Below are positions 17,124 through 25,624 of a stretch of DNA of 64,000 nt, piece by piece. The stretch is from positions 1 through 64,000 of the forward strand of contig JABDBM010000010.1 in NCBI GenBank assembly GCA_013288685.1, read 5' to 3'. Each line of letters begins with the position of its first letter. The first letter of the stretch is position 1. A program made the translations under genes and the position numbers. The stretch comes from Bacteroidota bacterium (GTDB taxonomy: Bacteria; Bacteroidota; Bacteroidia; Sphingobacteriales; Sphingobacteriaceae). The notes beneath the pieces are model-generated. The model was given only the letters and a program-made list of their open reading frames with translations. It was not told the origin of the DNA and did no database searches.

Positions 17124-18728
17124 TTACACCGCCTTTATTGCCATTATAGCAACTTCAAATTCATCGTTAGAAATAAGCGATTTGCTTTTTATGCGGGCCT
17201 TGTAGTTATAAATGGTATTAACAGAATATTCAAGAATGTGGGCTATTTTTTCGGTGTCGTTAATGCCCAATCTCACCAGTGCGAAAATCCGCAGGTCGGT
17301 ATTTAATAACTGATTGGGAAGCAATTTCACATGATTTTCGTCGCTGAAAAGCATGTTGTAACTATCAACGAAGTTTGGGAAGAGTTTTAAAAACGCCCTA
17401 TCGAAGTTTACAAAAAGTTCTTCGCGCTCTTTGGTAAGATTGATGTTATTAATAAGGATGCGGATATCATCAAACCGTTTAGTGGTGAGCTTATTATCAA
17501 CAGATCGTTTAAACTTATCCAGTTTATTGATGTATTCGGATATCAGGTTAAAATAATAGCCTATATACTCTTCTTTTATGGTATCGGCTTCATTAAGCTT
17601 GTGGATGGTTTCCTGCAAATGGTGGTTTGATTCTAAAATAATTTTATCGGCCACCTTTAGTTTTTGCAACTGTTTATAAATAATAACCGCAAACACCACC
17701 ACGATTAGGGCCAGAACTGTAAGCGACGATGCGTAAAAAAACAAAGCGCGGCGCTGCCCTTCTACCGAATTGATGCGCTCACCCGCAATTAGCGGCAAAA
17801 TGGCGCTCACCTGTATTTTGCGCTGCCTGGCGCCGTAGTAGCTGGCATCGTCCAGCGCTTGTTTAATATAGATATAGGCATTTTCAATATCCCCGTTTTT
17901 CTGCAATAGTTGGGCCAGGTTGGTCATGGCGGCAGTTTCTTTGGTCGACGACCGTACATCGGCCATAGCCGCCACAATCAGCAGGTTAATAGCGCTGTCG
18001 GCTTGGTTATTACGGATATAAATATCGCTAAGCGTTGATGCGGTTACGGCAAACTGATGATCAGTTAGCTGATAGTTGTTAAACAGCCCTTTTAAATCGG
18101 TAAGGGCTTTGGTTATATTACCGGCTTTAAGATATTTTAACCCATTGTAGTAAATAAACTCGAACGAGTTTGGTTCGCATAACACTGCGCCTGAGTCGAT
18201 GTATTTAGCGGCCCGGCTGTTGTAAATAGACATGTAATAATTGTCTTTGTCGAAATCGGCCAGGTCGTAATAAGTACGGGCAGTTAAAAAGTAATACTCG
18301 CGGCGGGCGTTATCGTCCAGCAATTTGGGGTTTACGGTTTTTAGTGAATCGAAAGTTTCTTTAAACATCCCCGATGAAAGCAATATAAAGCCGAATTTAA
18401 TGCGGCTATAAGCAATTTTTACCGGATCGTGCAGTAAAACGCCGGCTTGCTGAAGCTTTTGGGCATAGTAAAAAGCCTTATCATAGTTAAACGATTTATA
18501 TTCTTCGTACAAATCCAGGTATACCTTGTATTTAAAATTCAGATCGGGGTTGTCGTTGCTGCTTAAATCTTTCTCTAATTTTTCTATCCTGTTTAGCTTT
18601 TTATCATCAAAGCTGCTTTTGCCATCCAATGTACTGTTCAGTCTTACCAACAAACTGTCGTGACTGGTTTTTGCGTACAGCGAATGTGTTAACGATAAAA
18701 AAAGAAAAACAAGCAGGGTTTGTTTCAT
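17124..18728 (-). CDS. Membrane-anchored regulator with DUF6377-like C-terminus
   Basis: The protein has 534 residues from the ATG at 18728, where a signal sequence begins (MKQTLLVFLFLSLTHSLYA); a frame eight codons longer was rejected. Residues 25-325 are helical and TPR-like, predicted periplasmic. One membrane helix follows (FYASSLTVLALIVVVFAVII), then a coiled coil, and a cytosolic C-terminus ending in a LuxR-like helix-turn-helix (LGINDTEKIAHILEYSVNTIYNYKARIKSK). This is the layout of Bacteroidota DUF6377 regulators, which sense in the periplasm and bind DNA while membrane-bound. Its target is unknown; it converges with the HAD phosphatase gene. Confidence 0.8.
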   Translation of the reverse strand: MKQTLLVFLFLSLTHSLYAKTSHDSLLVRLNSTLDGKSSFDDKKLNRIEKLEKDLSSNDNPDLNFKYKVYLDLYEEYKSFNYDKAFYYAQKLQQAGVLLHDPVKIAYSRIKFGFILLSSGMFKETFDSLKTVNPKLLDDNARREYYFLTARTYYDLADFDKDNYYMSIYNSRAAKYIDSGAVLCEPNSFEFIYYNGLKYLKAGNITKALTDLKGLFNNYQLTDHQFAVTASTLSDIYIRNNQADSAINLLIVAAMADVRSSTKETAAMTNLAQLLQKNGDIENAYIYIKQALDDASYYGARQRKIQVSAILPLIAGERINSVEGQRRALFFYASSLTVLALIVVVFAVIIYKQLQKLKVADKIILESNHHLQETIHKLNEADTIKEEYIGYYFNLISEYINKLDKFKRSVDNKLTTKRFDDIRILINNINLTKEREELFVNFDRAFLKLFPNFVDSYNMLFSDENHVKLLPNQLLNTDLRIFALVRLGINDTEKIAHILEYSVNTIYNYKARIKSKSLISNDEFEVAIMAIKAV

Positions 18729-18824
18729 GCACCGGGATTTGATAATTGGCAAAGGTAAATTATCCTATAAAAATATAAATATTTGTTGATTAAGTTAAAA
18801 TTGGTTGATTGAGTTAAAAGAAAA

Positions 18825-18855
18825 ATGTCATTTCTCACTGCGTTCGAAATGACAT
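18825..18855. terminator. Hairpin downstream of the aquaglyceroporin gene
   Basis: ATGTCATTTC and GAAATGACAT pair around an 11-base loop. The loop GCGTTCGAAATGACA is typical of a widespread dispersed bacterial repeat, so it may be repeat-derived. Confidence 0.5.
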
Positions 18856-18868
18856 CCGGGGTTCCCCA

Positions 18869-19597
18869 TCACTTCACCGCCATATACAAAAATGCGGCAA
18901 TTGCCGCCCCAATTACCGGTCCCAAAACCGGTATCCAGGCATATTGCCAGTCGCTGGTGCCTTTGCTTTTTATAGGCAGTATGGCGTGCATAATACGCGG
19001 ACCCAAATCGCGGGCGGGGTTTATGGCATAGCCGGTAGTTCCGCCGAGAGCGAGGCCTATTACCCAAACTAATAATGCTACCGGCAACGCCCCTACCGAC
19101 CCTAAACCAATGGGTGTTTTAGCGGGTGTTATTTCGGCGCCTGTTATATAAAAAACAACAAATATCAATACAAAGGAACCGATGATTTCGCTGGCAATAT
19201 TGGAGAAAAAATTGCGGATAGCCGGACCGGTACAAAAAACAGCCAAAACTGAACCCGGGTTATTGGTACGCTGAAAATGATCGTAATACATTACCCAAAC
19301 CAACAATGCTCCTAAAAAAGCGCCAAGCATTTGGGCAATTAAATAAATAGGCACACTGGCCCATGGAAATTTGCCGGCAATGGCCAGCCCAATGGTAACA
19401 GCCGGGTTGAGGTGCGCGCCGCTATAAGGCCCTGCTACCACCACGCCTACAAAAACAGCCAGGCCCCAGGCGGTGGTGATCACTATCCAGCCGCTGTTGT
19501 TGCCTTTAGTATCATTTAATAAAACGTTGGCAACTACGCCGTCGCCTAACAAAATCAGTAACATAGTGCCGAGGAGTTCGGCCATAAATGGTGTCAT
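18869..19597 (-). CDS. glpF: MIP family channel, aquaglyceroporin
   Basis: This 242-residue inner-membrane channel has six transmembrane segments and two half-helices. The first NPA motif is HLNPAVT and the second is INPARDLGPR. The Asp after the second NPAR is characteristic of glycerol facilitators as opposed to strict water channels, so passage of glycerol and small polyols is likely. No glycerol kinase gene is adjacent. The SRPBCC gene ends eight bases upstream on the same strand, so the two form a short operon. Confidence 0.92.
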   Translation of the reverse strand: MTPFMAELLGTMLLILLGDGVVANVLLNDTKGNNSGWIVITTAWGLAVFVGVVVAGPYSGAHLNPAVTIGLAIAGKFPWASVPIYLIAQMLGAFLGALLVWVMYYDHFQRTNNPGSVLAVFCTGPAIRNFFSNIASEIIGSFVLIFVVFYITGAEITPAKTPIGLGSVGALPVALLVWVIGLALGGTTGYAINPARDLGPRIMHAILPIKSKGTSDWQYAWIPVLGPVIGAAIAAFLYMAVK

Positions 19598-19604
19598 ATA
19601 GGGT

Positions 19605-20012
19605 TTATTTTAATTGTGAACTATTTTGCCAATAAACCCTCATCCGCTCAAAATAATGCTCTACCCAACCCGATTCGTATTGCCCACCATGTGGCGGCAA
19701 ATTGCAATGAGTTAAAGTAATTAATGTACTGCCGTTTTTATCCTCGAGCGTAAGCTCAATAATCGAATCGGCTTCATCGTCCGCAAACTCAACCGTGCGC
19801 CACGATTGTACAATTTTTGAATGTGGCACCAGGTCCTCATTTCTCCCGGTTATATAGCCATCATAGGCCATAAATTCGGCGCCAACTTTAGTACTGGCAA
19901 CAGCCGAAGTACTATTCGTCATTTCGGCATGTTGCTTGCTATCCAGCCAGGCATTATAAACAGCCTCTTTGCTGGCCGGTATTACAGCCGATACGGTGAA
20001 TGACAAAGCCAT
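19605..20012 (-). CDS. SRPBCC domain protein (AHSA1-like)
   Basis: This 135-residue protein has a START-like helix-grip fold of the AHSA1 group. The N-terminal FTVSAVIPASKEAVYNAWLD and the C-terminal GWVEHYFERMRVYW are typical of it. These proteins bind hydrophobic ligands, and the real function of bacterial copies is mostly unknown. It is the first gene of a pair with the aquaglyceroporin, eight bases apart. Confidence 0.85.
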   Translation of the reverse strand: MALSFTVSAVIPASKEAVYNAWLDSKQHAEMTNSTSAVASTKVGAEFMAYDGYITGRNEDLVPHSKIVQSWRTVEFADDEADSIIELTLEDKNGSTLITLTHCNLPPHGGQYESGWVEHYFERMRVYWQNSSQLK

Positions 20013-20112
20013 GATGTTTTTTGGTTAAATTGGTTTTAACACCATAAATGTAGCATTATTTTCATAACCCAAATTTGTAAACATATAAGCTTCTATTATT
20101 TTCAAAAAAAGC

Positions 20113-20120
20113 GATATTTG
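20113..20120 (+). promoter_or_regulatory. Candidate -7 element four bases from the start codon (GATATTTG)
   Basis: It differs from TAnnTTTG in the first base and ends four bases before the ATG at 20125. The same short spacing is seen at trpS and at the exonuclease gene at 35366, which predicts very short or absent leaders. Confidence 0.4.
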
Positions 20121-20124
20121 GTCA

Positions 20125-20748
20125 ATGGATAATTTACCCTTTAATACCGCCGGACTTTGCGCCGAAGATATAAACAGGTTTCACGATACCTATAAATCAT
20201 TAAAAGAAAAACTCGGTATACAGTTCACCGGAAATATCGAATTCTATCTGAGCAATTTCGAACTGTTTAAAAGTTATATAGATATCAGCCTGCGAAATTC
20301 GTACGTAATTAAGCAGGATAATGATAACGACTGCTACATTCTGTTTGTAAGCGCCCATTCTAAACACGTTGATCACAAAGGCACCATTTCTGATAGTTAT
20401 GACTGCCAAACCTGGGCACTGGCGTACTTGAAACACGATTTTGGCCGCGTACTGATACGGCGCGAAACACTTGCCGATAAGATCAAAGAACTTATTCACC
20501 CCGTTGAACTGGATTTTGCCGAAGACAAAGCCTTTAGCGATACCTTTTATGTTTTAATAAACGACCATCAAAAAGCCGTTGCCGGTATGGACCGCAATTT
20601 CCGCAATGCGGTAATGGATATTCGCGATGATGATTTTGTTATTGAAATTATAGAGCATACGTTGATTATTGGCAATAAAAAACCGATATCGGCAGAAAGA
20701 GCAGTGCATTTGGCAGAGTTTGTGGCGAGGTTATCGTCTATGTGTTAG
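20125..20748 (+). CDS. Unknown protein, paralogue of the 22056 gene
   Basis: I do not recognise this 207-residue protein. It is soluble, with no signal peptide or membrane segment. Compared with the protein at 22056, it shares the start (LPFNTAGL versus LPFETVGM), a central LxKHDFGRVLIRRETLADKI block, HPVELDF, and an end rich in MDIRDDDFVIEI. The most conserved stretch, GRVLxRRETxADK, may mark the functional site. The two copies flank a cyanophycinase-like gene, which suggests duplication around it. No function is proposed. Confidence 0.8.
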   Translation: MDNLPFNTAGLCAEDINRFHDTYKSLKEKLGIQFTGNIEFYLSNFELFKSYIDISLRNSYVIKQDNDNDCYILFVSAHSKHVDHKGTISDSYDCQTWALAYLKHDFGRVLIRRETLADKIKELIHPVELDFAEDKAFSDTFYVLINDHQKAVAGMDRNFRNAVMDIRDDDFVIEIIEHTLIIGNKKPISAERAVHLAEFVARLSSMC

Positions 20749-20757
20749 TTTTTATTT

Positions 20758-20925
20758 CTCCTACCCTCTTTCCGCCGCAGGCGAAGAGAGGGTGGACGAG
20801 CGCAGCGATGTCCGGGTGAGTCGACTATGGGGGCGAGGTTAACGTCTACGCATGGCGTATAGTTGACTCACCCCGGTCTTAGCTTCGCCCGACCACCCCT
20901 ATTGCGTATAGAGGGGAAAAACGGC
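20758..20925. repeat. Nested inverted repeat region
   Basis: An inner hairpin (ACCCTCTTTCCGCCG with GAAGAGAGGGT, 20763-20792) is followed by a longer pair of arms, GGTGGACGAGCGCAGCGATG...GTGAGTC and GACTCACCCCGG...CGACCACC. The region is more GC-rich than its surroundings and looks like a composite of two dispersed repeats, not a gene. Confidence 0.6.
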
Positions 20926-20932
20926 TTAAAAA

Positions 20933-22006
20933 ATGAATTTCAGCAAAACAAAATCAATGAAATTACTTTTATCCATCATCCTGATATTACCTTTCCATAC
21001 CTCATTTGGTTACGGAAAACCCGATACCGGCAAAACTAAACTCCGCATTTCTCGCATAATTAAAGGCCGCCCTGCCTCTATCGGCATTGTGGGTGATACT
21101 ACCGATGTAAAAACCCCAACCCGTGCAGGCAGCGTACTAATGGGTGGCAGCACGGATGTGGATGATGCTTTTAAATGGATGATAGCCCGCAGCGGCGGCG
21201 GTAACGTGGTCATCATCAGGGCATCTGGAACCGATGATTATAACACTTACGTGGATAGCCTTGGTAAAGTAAGTTCTGTTGAAACATTGAAAATAGATTC
21301 AAGGGCGTTAGCTGACAATGATACTGTTGCAGGAATTATCCGCAATGCCGAAATGCTTTTTATAGCCGGTGGCGATCAATCTAATTACATGAAGTATTGG
21401 CGGGGAACCAAAACCATGGCGGCCATTAACTATCTGCTCAATAAAAAGCACGTGCCGGTTGGCGGTACCAGCGCCGGATGCGCCATTATGAGCGGCTTTT
21501 ATTACAGCGGCGAAATAGCCGGCATAACCTCAAAACAAGCCCTGGCCAATCCCTACGACTCGTTAGTGAGGATATACGATAACGATTTACTGCATGCCCC
21601 CTACTTAAGCCACGTAATTACCGACCAGCACTATGTAAAACGTAACCGCCAGGGCCGCCATGTCACTTTTTTAAGCCGGATAATAAAGGATAAGGGCATT
21701 TTTGCTAACGGCATTGCATCCGATGAAAAAACGGCCGTTTGCATCGATGAAAAAGGCCATGCCATTGTATTAGGCAAAAGCAAAGCTTATTTTTTAATAA
21801 CGGATAATAAAAAATTACCCGAGATATGCGCACAGGGCAAGCCGCTAACATGGAATTGTAACCAGCAAGCGATAAGGGTGTATGAACTGCCAGCTTCGGC
21901 CAATAGCAGTTTTGATGTCAAAAGCTTTAATATTACTAAAGCCAGCGGGGGCAAATGGTACTGGTGGTGGGTGGATAACGGGGAGTTAAAAATGCAGGAG
22001 TTTTGA
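20933..22006 (+). CDS. Exported cyanophycinase-like peptidase (S51 family)
   Basis: This 357-residue protein carries a signal peptide (MKLLLSIILILPFHTSFG, from the second ATG at 20957). The serine nucleophile lies in GGTSAGCA, preceded by the family motif FIAGGDQSNYMKYW and followed by the basic motif DQHYVKRNRQGR. Cyanophycinases cleave beta-Asp-Arg dipeptides from cyanophycin. Extracellular members in heterotrophs use the polymer as food, and Bacteroidota members may act on other isoaspartyl peptides. No cyanophycin synthetase is in the window. The two paralogous unknown genes flank it. Confidence 0.87.
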   Translation: MNFSKTKSMKLLLSIILILPFHTSFGYGKPDTGKTKLRISRIIKGRPASIGIVGDTTDVKTPTRAGSVLMGGSTDVDDAFKWMIARSGGGNVVIIRASGTDDYNTYVDSLGKVSSVETLKIDSRALADNDTVAGIIRNAEMLFIAGGDQSNYMKYWRGTKTMAAINYLLNKKHVPVGGTSAGCAIMSGFYYSGEIAGITSKQALANPYDSLVRIYDNDLLHAPYLSHVITDQHYVKRNRQGRHVTFLSRIIKDKGIFANGIASDEKTAVCIDEKGHAIVLGKSKAYFLITDNKKLPEICAQGKPLTWNCNQQAIRVYELPASANSSFDVKSFNITKASGGKWYWWWVDNGELKMQEF

Positions 22007-22055
22007 TTTGAGAATTATTTTTTTATTTGGAATTTGGATTTATTGACTGTGTAAT

Positions 22056-22682
22056 ATGAGCAACGATCTACCATTTGAAACGGTCGGCATGACTGCCGCC
22101 GATGTACTAACGCTTGAAGATACTTACGTCGAGCTTAAGGAAAAATTTAACGTAAACCTGCCCAGTAGTACTGATTTCCAAATAACCGATTTCGATATTT
22201 TGAAAAACGATCCTGATATAACCACCTGCGCAATATTGTCTATTCCTAATGGCACCGGTAATTGTTACTTGCTTTTCGCGAGGGTTCATATTTACGATCG
22301 CTACGCGCGATCTGGCGAAATTATAGATTACTACAGGTACAAGGTTTTTGGTGTGACTGTCTCAAAAAAGGATTATGGGCGCGTACTCGTCAGGCGTGAA
22401 ACTTTTGCCGATAAACTAATAAGGCTTATACACCCGTTTGAGCTTGATTTTAAGGATGATAAGGCTTTTAACAATAAATGGTATGTGGTATCCAACGACG
22501 AGGAAAAAGCGCTTTTTTCGATGAGTTGGAATTTAAGAAGCGCAATTATGGACATTAACGACGAACGCATGGTGATTGAAATAACCGGGAGTACGTTGTT
22601 ATTTGGCAATAATAACTGGCTTGATAAGGAAGAAATAATGCATTTGGCCGGAAATCTATTGAAAATTGCGTCGTGCTGTTAA
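22056..22682 (+). CDS. Unknown protein, paralogue of the 20125 gene
   Basis: This 208-residue soluble protein is not recognised. It aligns over its whole length with the protein at 20125, sharing DYGRVLVRRETFADKLIRL, HPFELDFKDDKAF and MDINDERMVIEI. It lies 49 bases after the cyanophycinase-like gene, on the same strand. The duplicated arrangement, unknown-peptidase-unknown, suggests a linked role, but nothing in the residues reveals an activity. Confidence 0.8.
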   Translation: MSNDLPFETVGMTAADVLTLEDTYVELKEKFNVNLPSSTDFQITDFDILKNDPDITTCAILSIPNGTGNCYLLFARVHIYDRYARSGEIIDYYRYKVFGVTVSKKDYGRVLVRRETFADKLIRLIHPFELDFKDDKAFNNKWYVVSNDEEKALFSMSWNLRSAIMDINDERMVIEITGSTLLFGNNNWLDKEEIMHLAGNLLKIASCC

Positions 22683-22686
22683 AACA

Positions 22687-22815
22687 ATGAAAAACCAAGT
22701 ATATCTAATTATTATTTTACTGCTGTTAGCATCGCTCTCCGGTTCGGCGAAAGCCAAACCGGATACTGTAGACTATAAACAGGACTGGTTTATTTTTCAG
22801 TTAGTGCTTCAGTAG
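22687..22815 (+). CDS. Small exported ORF, probably truncated
   Basis: This 42-codon frame starts at an ATG four bases after the preceding stop. It encodes a good signal peptide ([20 protein letters not shown]) followed by about 20 residues ending [10 protein letters not shown]. Its last 26 bases overlap the 3' end of the ABC transporter gene on the other strand. It looks like the start of a longer secreted protein whose body has been lost. A true micro-protein cannot be excluded. Confidence 0.4.
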   Translation: MKNQVYLIIILLLLASLSGSAKAKPDTVDYKQDWFIFQLVLQ

Positions 22816-23530
22816 TTGCAGCATGCCGCTCAACCTTTTGAATATTCGGATTGGCAAAGTCTTTTTCAATCAAACCATCGCGCATACGTACAATGCGGTG
22901 GGCATGCAGGGCAATATCCTCTTCGTGTGTTACTAAAATAATGGTATTGCCTTTAGCGTGAATATCCTCAATCAGGCCCATAATTTCTATGGATGTTTTG
23001 GTATCCAGGTTACCGGTAGGCTCATCGGCTAATATAATAGAAGGATTATTAATCAATGCGCGGGCCACGGCTACACGCTGGCGTTGTCCGCCCGAAAGTT
23101 CGTTGGGTTTATGATCAATACGATTTCCCAAGCCCACATTTATCAGGCTATTTTTTGCCCGCTCATTTCGTTTTTCTTTACCCACGCCTGCATAAACCAG
23201 CGGCAAAGCAACGTTATCAAGCGCTGTATTACGTGGCAACAGGTTAAACGTTTGGAAAACGAAGCCAATCTCCTCATTCCGCACTTCGGCAAGTTCATTT
23301 TCTGTCATGTGGCTTACGTTGGTACCATTCAGGATATATTCACCTTTGGATGGCGTATCAAGGCAGCCCAAAATATTCATCAGGGTTGATTTTCCCGAAC
23401 CGGAAGGACCCATCAGCGCCACAAATTCACCTTTATTTATAGATAACGATACAGATTTTAAGGCATGAATAATTTCAGTACCTATTACATATTTACGACC
23501 GATATCTTTAAGTGTTATAAGTGGCTCCAT
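22790..23530 (-). CDS. ABC transporter ATP-binding protein, LolD/MacB type
   Basis: This 246-residue ATPase has Walker [10 protein letters not shown], the Q-loop in [10 protein letters not shown], the signature [15 protein letters not shown], Walker [13 protein letters not shown] and the switch His in LVTHE. The sequence after Walker A ([16 protein letters not shown]) is typical of LolD/MacB-type modules that export lipoproteins or peptides. No permease gene is adjacent on either side, so its partner must be encoded elsewhere. Confidence 0.9.
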   Translation of the reverse strand: MEPLITLKDIGRKYVIGTEIIHALKSVSLSINKGEFVALMGPSGSGKSTLMNILGCLDTPSKGEYILNGTNVSHMTENELAEVRNEEIGFVFQTFNLLPRNTALDNVALPLVYAGVGKEKRNERAKNSLINVGLGNRIDHKPNELSGGQRQRVAVARALINNPSIILADEPTGNLDTKTSIEIMGLIEDIHAKGNTIILVTHEEDIALHAHRIVRMRDGLIEKDFANPNIQKVERHAATTEALTEK

Positions 23531-23588
23531 ATTTTTTTGTGTTTTGACTGTAGTGATGGGGTAAATGTTACAGTGGGGAGAAAAAATT

Positions 23589-23713
23589 AGTCCGAAAGTC
23601 CGGAAAGTCGGAAAAGTCCGAAAGAAGGAGGAACGACAGACTTACGAAGCTTTCAAAACTTCGTAAGTCTTCCCGTTTTTTACTTTACTGACTTTCGGAC
23701 TTTTCCGACTTTC
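23589..23713. repeat. Nested repeat: GTCCGAAAG arms around a CTTACGAAGCTTT palindrome
   Basis: The left arm (AGTCCGAAAGTCCGGAAAG...) and the right arm (GACTTTCGGACTTTTCCGAC, ending 23713) are inverted copies. Between them, 23639-23669 is a palindrome GACTTACGAAG...CTTCGTAAGTC. The right arm lies inside the gatC coding region and supplies its last codons. Related arms occur at 39008-39050 and 53263-53300, and the inner palindrome recurs at 42549-42576. Confidence 0.75.
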
Positions 23714-24002
23714 CTAAATCAATAACTTTCGCAACCAAAAAGTAATCGTCATCGTGCTTGGGGGCATTTAGCAGCGCCTCCTGGTGCGTAATCTCTTGCT
23801 TCACCACATCCTCGCGGGTAACGTTTACTTCGTTGGTCATATACACAAGCGGTTCTACGCCCGATGTATCAATTTCATTCAGCTTGGCCATAAAGTCCAG
23901 AATTTTGCTCATGTCTTTTATAAGCACCTGCTTTTCGTCGGCGCCAAGCTCAAGGCGGGCTAAGTGGGCTATTTTATCTACAGTTTCTTCGTCAATGGTC
24001 AT
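23685..24002 (-). CDS. gatC: Asp-tRNA(Asn)/Glu-tRNA(Gln) amidotransferase subunit C
   Basis: This 105-residue small subunit of GatCAB stabilises GatA in the indirect synthesis of Gln-tRNA or Asn-tRNA. The family pattern VDKIAHLARLEL near the N-terminus and the EPLVYMTNEVNVTREDVV middle are clear. The protein is slightly longer than usual because its last residues, KSEKSESQ, are encoded by a dispersed repeat arm. Its start overlaps the plsC stop by four bases (ATGA), so it is translationally coupled to plsC. gatA and gatB are not in the window. Confidence 0.93.
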   Translation of the reverse strand: MTIDEETVDKIAHLARLELGADEKQVLIKDMSKILDFMAKLNEIDTSGVEPLVYMTNEVNVTREDVVKQEITHQEALLNAPKHDDDYFLVAKVIDLGKSEKSESQ

Positions 24003-24739
24003 GCTAATCCCAATTTATTTTCAATAATACCATAAACCTCATCGCGCAGTTTATCGGCATCGTCAATAGTTAAGTGCGCGGTTTCAATTGGTTTGTGCAC
24101 AAATATATTACAAATACCCGGACGGCTGCCATATTCGAGGCCGGTATCCCACAAAACTTTCCAGGTATCTATAGAGGTAATAGGAATTATAGGAACTTTA
24201 AGTTCAATAGCCAGCCGGAAAGCACCATTCTTAAAAGGATATAATACGGGGGGATAATCATCAGGAATGGTAGCTTCCGGAAAAATCACCACGCTTACCC
24301 CGCTCTTCAACCGTTCGGCAGCAGTTTTAAATGCGCGGAAAGACGACATTTTGCTATCGCGATTTACCGTAATATCAATAGTCCGAAAAAAGAAGCCCAA
24401 TACCATATTGCTTAATAGCTCTTCCTTGCCTATAAAGCAATGATTGTTTTTTATAGCAATACAAATGGCCGAAACATCAAGATTGGAGGTATGATTACCG
24501 CAAATAATATAGGTGCGTTTTCTATCTACAGGCGCTTCGTAAGTTATGCTGAAAAATATCCCCGAAATAAGGGTGCTCAAAGTAATAATGAGCCGCCTGA
24601 ACCTGTTAATGTATTTATACCGCCGCTGTTTACGCGCCAAAAAAAATAAGATTGGCCAAATCAGGATGAAGAAGAAACCTACACTGTACCGGTAAAAATA
24701 AGTATGTATTCTTTTTAGGGGAAGTTTCATAACTTTCAA
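23999..24739 (-). CDS. plsC: 1-acyl-sn-glycerol-3-phosphate acyltransferase (PlsC), copy 1
   Basis: This 246-residue membrane-associated enzyme should add the second acyl chain to lysophosphatidic acid. Two hydrophobic segments lie within residues 1-60. The acyltransferase motifs are HTSNLD (HX4D) and FPEAT, with a PIIPITSIDTW block following. It overlaps gatC by four bases. A close paralogue lies 101 bases upstream on the same strand. The paralogues probably differ in acyl or acceptor preference. Confidence 0.9.
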   Translation of the reverse strand: MKVMKLPLKRIHTYFYRYSVGFFFILIWPILFFLARKQRRYKYINRFRRLIITLSTLISGIFFSITYEAPVDRKRTYIICGNHTSNLDVSAICIAIKNNHCFIGKEELLSNMVLGFFFRTIDITVNRDSKMSSFRAFKTAAERLKSGVSVVIFPEATIPDDYPPVLYPFKNGAFRLAIELKVPIIPITSIDTWKVLWDTGLEYGSRPGICNIFVHKPIETAHLTIDDADKLRDEVYGIIENKLGLA

Positions 24740-24768
24740 AAATAATGAAATAGTTGGGAAGGTGAAAG

Positions 24769-24850
24769 ACTAAAGCAGAAAGCTAAAAGCAGAAAAATAG
24801 AACGAGGCAAGAACCTGCAATTGCTTTTTGCTTTGGTCTTTTAGCTTTTA
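24769..24850. repeat. Inverted repeat between the plsC paralogues
   Basis: AGACTAAAGCAGAAAGCTAAAAGC and the opposing GCTTTGGTCTTTTAGCTTTTAGC are imperfect complements. The right arm ends within the last codons of the upstream plsC paralogue. Confidence 0.55.
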
Positions 24851-25596
24851 GCGTCGTTATCGGCTTTAAGCTTTCGGCTAATAACATTTCGCACCTCATC
24901 CCGCAACGCATCTGCGTCATCCGCCGTCAAATTAGCTGTTTCAATCGGCTTATGCACATAAAAATCACAAATACCCGGCCGGGTGCCGTATTTGGTACCA
25001 TCGTCCCATAGTTTTTTCCAGGTATCGGTTGATGATACCGGTATAATGGGCACTTTGAAGTCAATAGCCAATCTGAACGGGCCGTTTTTAAACTTGTGCA
25101 GTGTTGGTGGGTAATCATCGCTTATTTTTCCTTCCGGGAAAATGATGAGAGTAGTGCCGTTTTTGAGCCGTTCGGCAGCCATTTTAAAAGCACGATACGA
25201 GCTTATTTTACTATCCCGGTTAACCGGGATATCAACCGAGCGAAAAAATAAACCGGTAACCAGGCCATCTTTTAATTCTTCCTTACCCATAAAACTACAA
25301 TTGCTATTTACCAGCACACACATAGCCGAAATATCAAGGTTGGAAGTATGATTAGGGCAAACTATATAGGTTTTACTCCAGTCGATAGGCTGCTCATATT
25401 CAAACCGGTAAAAGAAACCCGCAAGGGCCGAGCTTAGGATGGCCCAGATACGTCGCAAGGCATTCATATTTTTATACCGCGATGTTTTGCGTGAGAAAAA
25501 ATAGAATAACGGCCAGCATAAAAAATAGGTTAGGGCCACGCTGATCACATACCAATACACGTGGATTTTTTTTAACAACAACTTCATCTGCATCAA
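24841..25596 (-). CDS. plsC: 1-acyl-sn-glycerol-3-phosphate acyltransferase (PlsC), copy 2
   Basis: This 251-residue paralogue of the 23999 protein has the same layout: two N-terminal membrane segments, HTSNLD, the VDIPVNRDSKISS block and FPEGK. The start could be 25596 or the ATG at 25587 (MKLLLKKIHVYW). The latter aligns better with MKLPLKRIHTYF in copy 1. Its start is about 30 bases from the divergent trpS start, so the two share a very compact promoter region. The C-terminal tail is encoded next to an inverted repeat. Confidence 0.9.
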   Translation of the reverse strand: MMQMKLLLKKIHVYWYVISVALTYFLCWPLFYFFSRKTSRYKNMNALRRIWAILSSALAGFFYRFEYEQPIDWSKTYIVCPNHTSNLDISAMCVLVNSNCSFMGKEELKDGLVTGLFFRSVDIPVNRDSKISSYRAFKMAAERLKNGTTLIIFPEGKISDDYPPTLHKFKNGPFRLAIDFKVPIIPVSSTDTWKKLWDDGTKYGTRPGICDFYVHKPIETANLTADDADALRDEVRNVISRKLKADNDAKS

Positions 25597-25612
25597 AAAT
25601 ATAAAAATTCCT

Positions 25613-25620
25613 TACTTTCG
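25613..25620 (+). promoter_or_regulatory. trpS -7 element (TACTTTCG)
   Basis: This close match to TAnnTTTG ends four bases before the trpS ATG at 25625. A start of transcription five or so bases past the element would fall at or beside the start codon, which predicts leaderless mRNA. Confidence 0.5.
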
Positions 25621-25624
25621 CCCC

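Noticed and set aside
18828..19067. Open frame overlapping the aquaglyceroporin gene, ending CHFERSEK
   Set aside because: It is a shadow of the glpF coding region and of a repeat; the ending is a familiar product of such repeats.
20758..20925. GC-rich segment considered as a structured RNA gene
   Set aside because: It is made of inverted-repeat arms common in dispersed elements and shows no known RNA motif.
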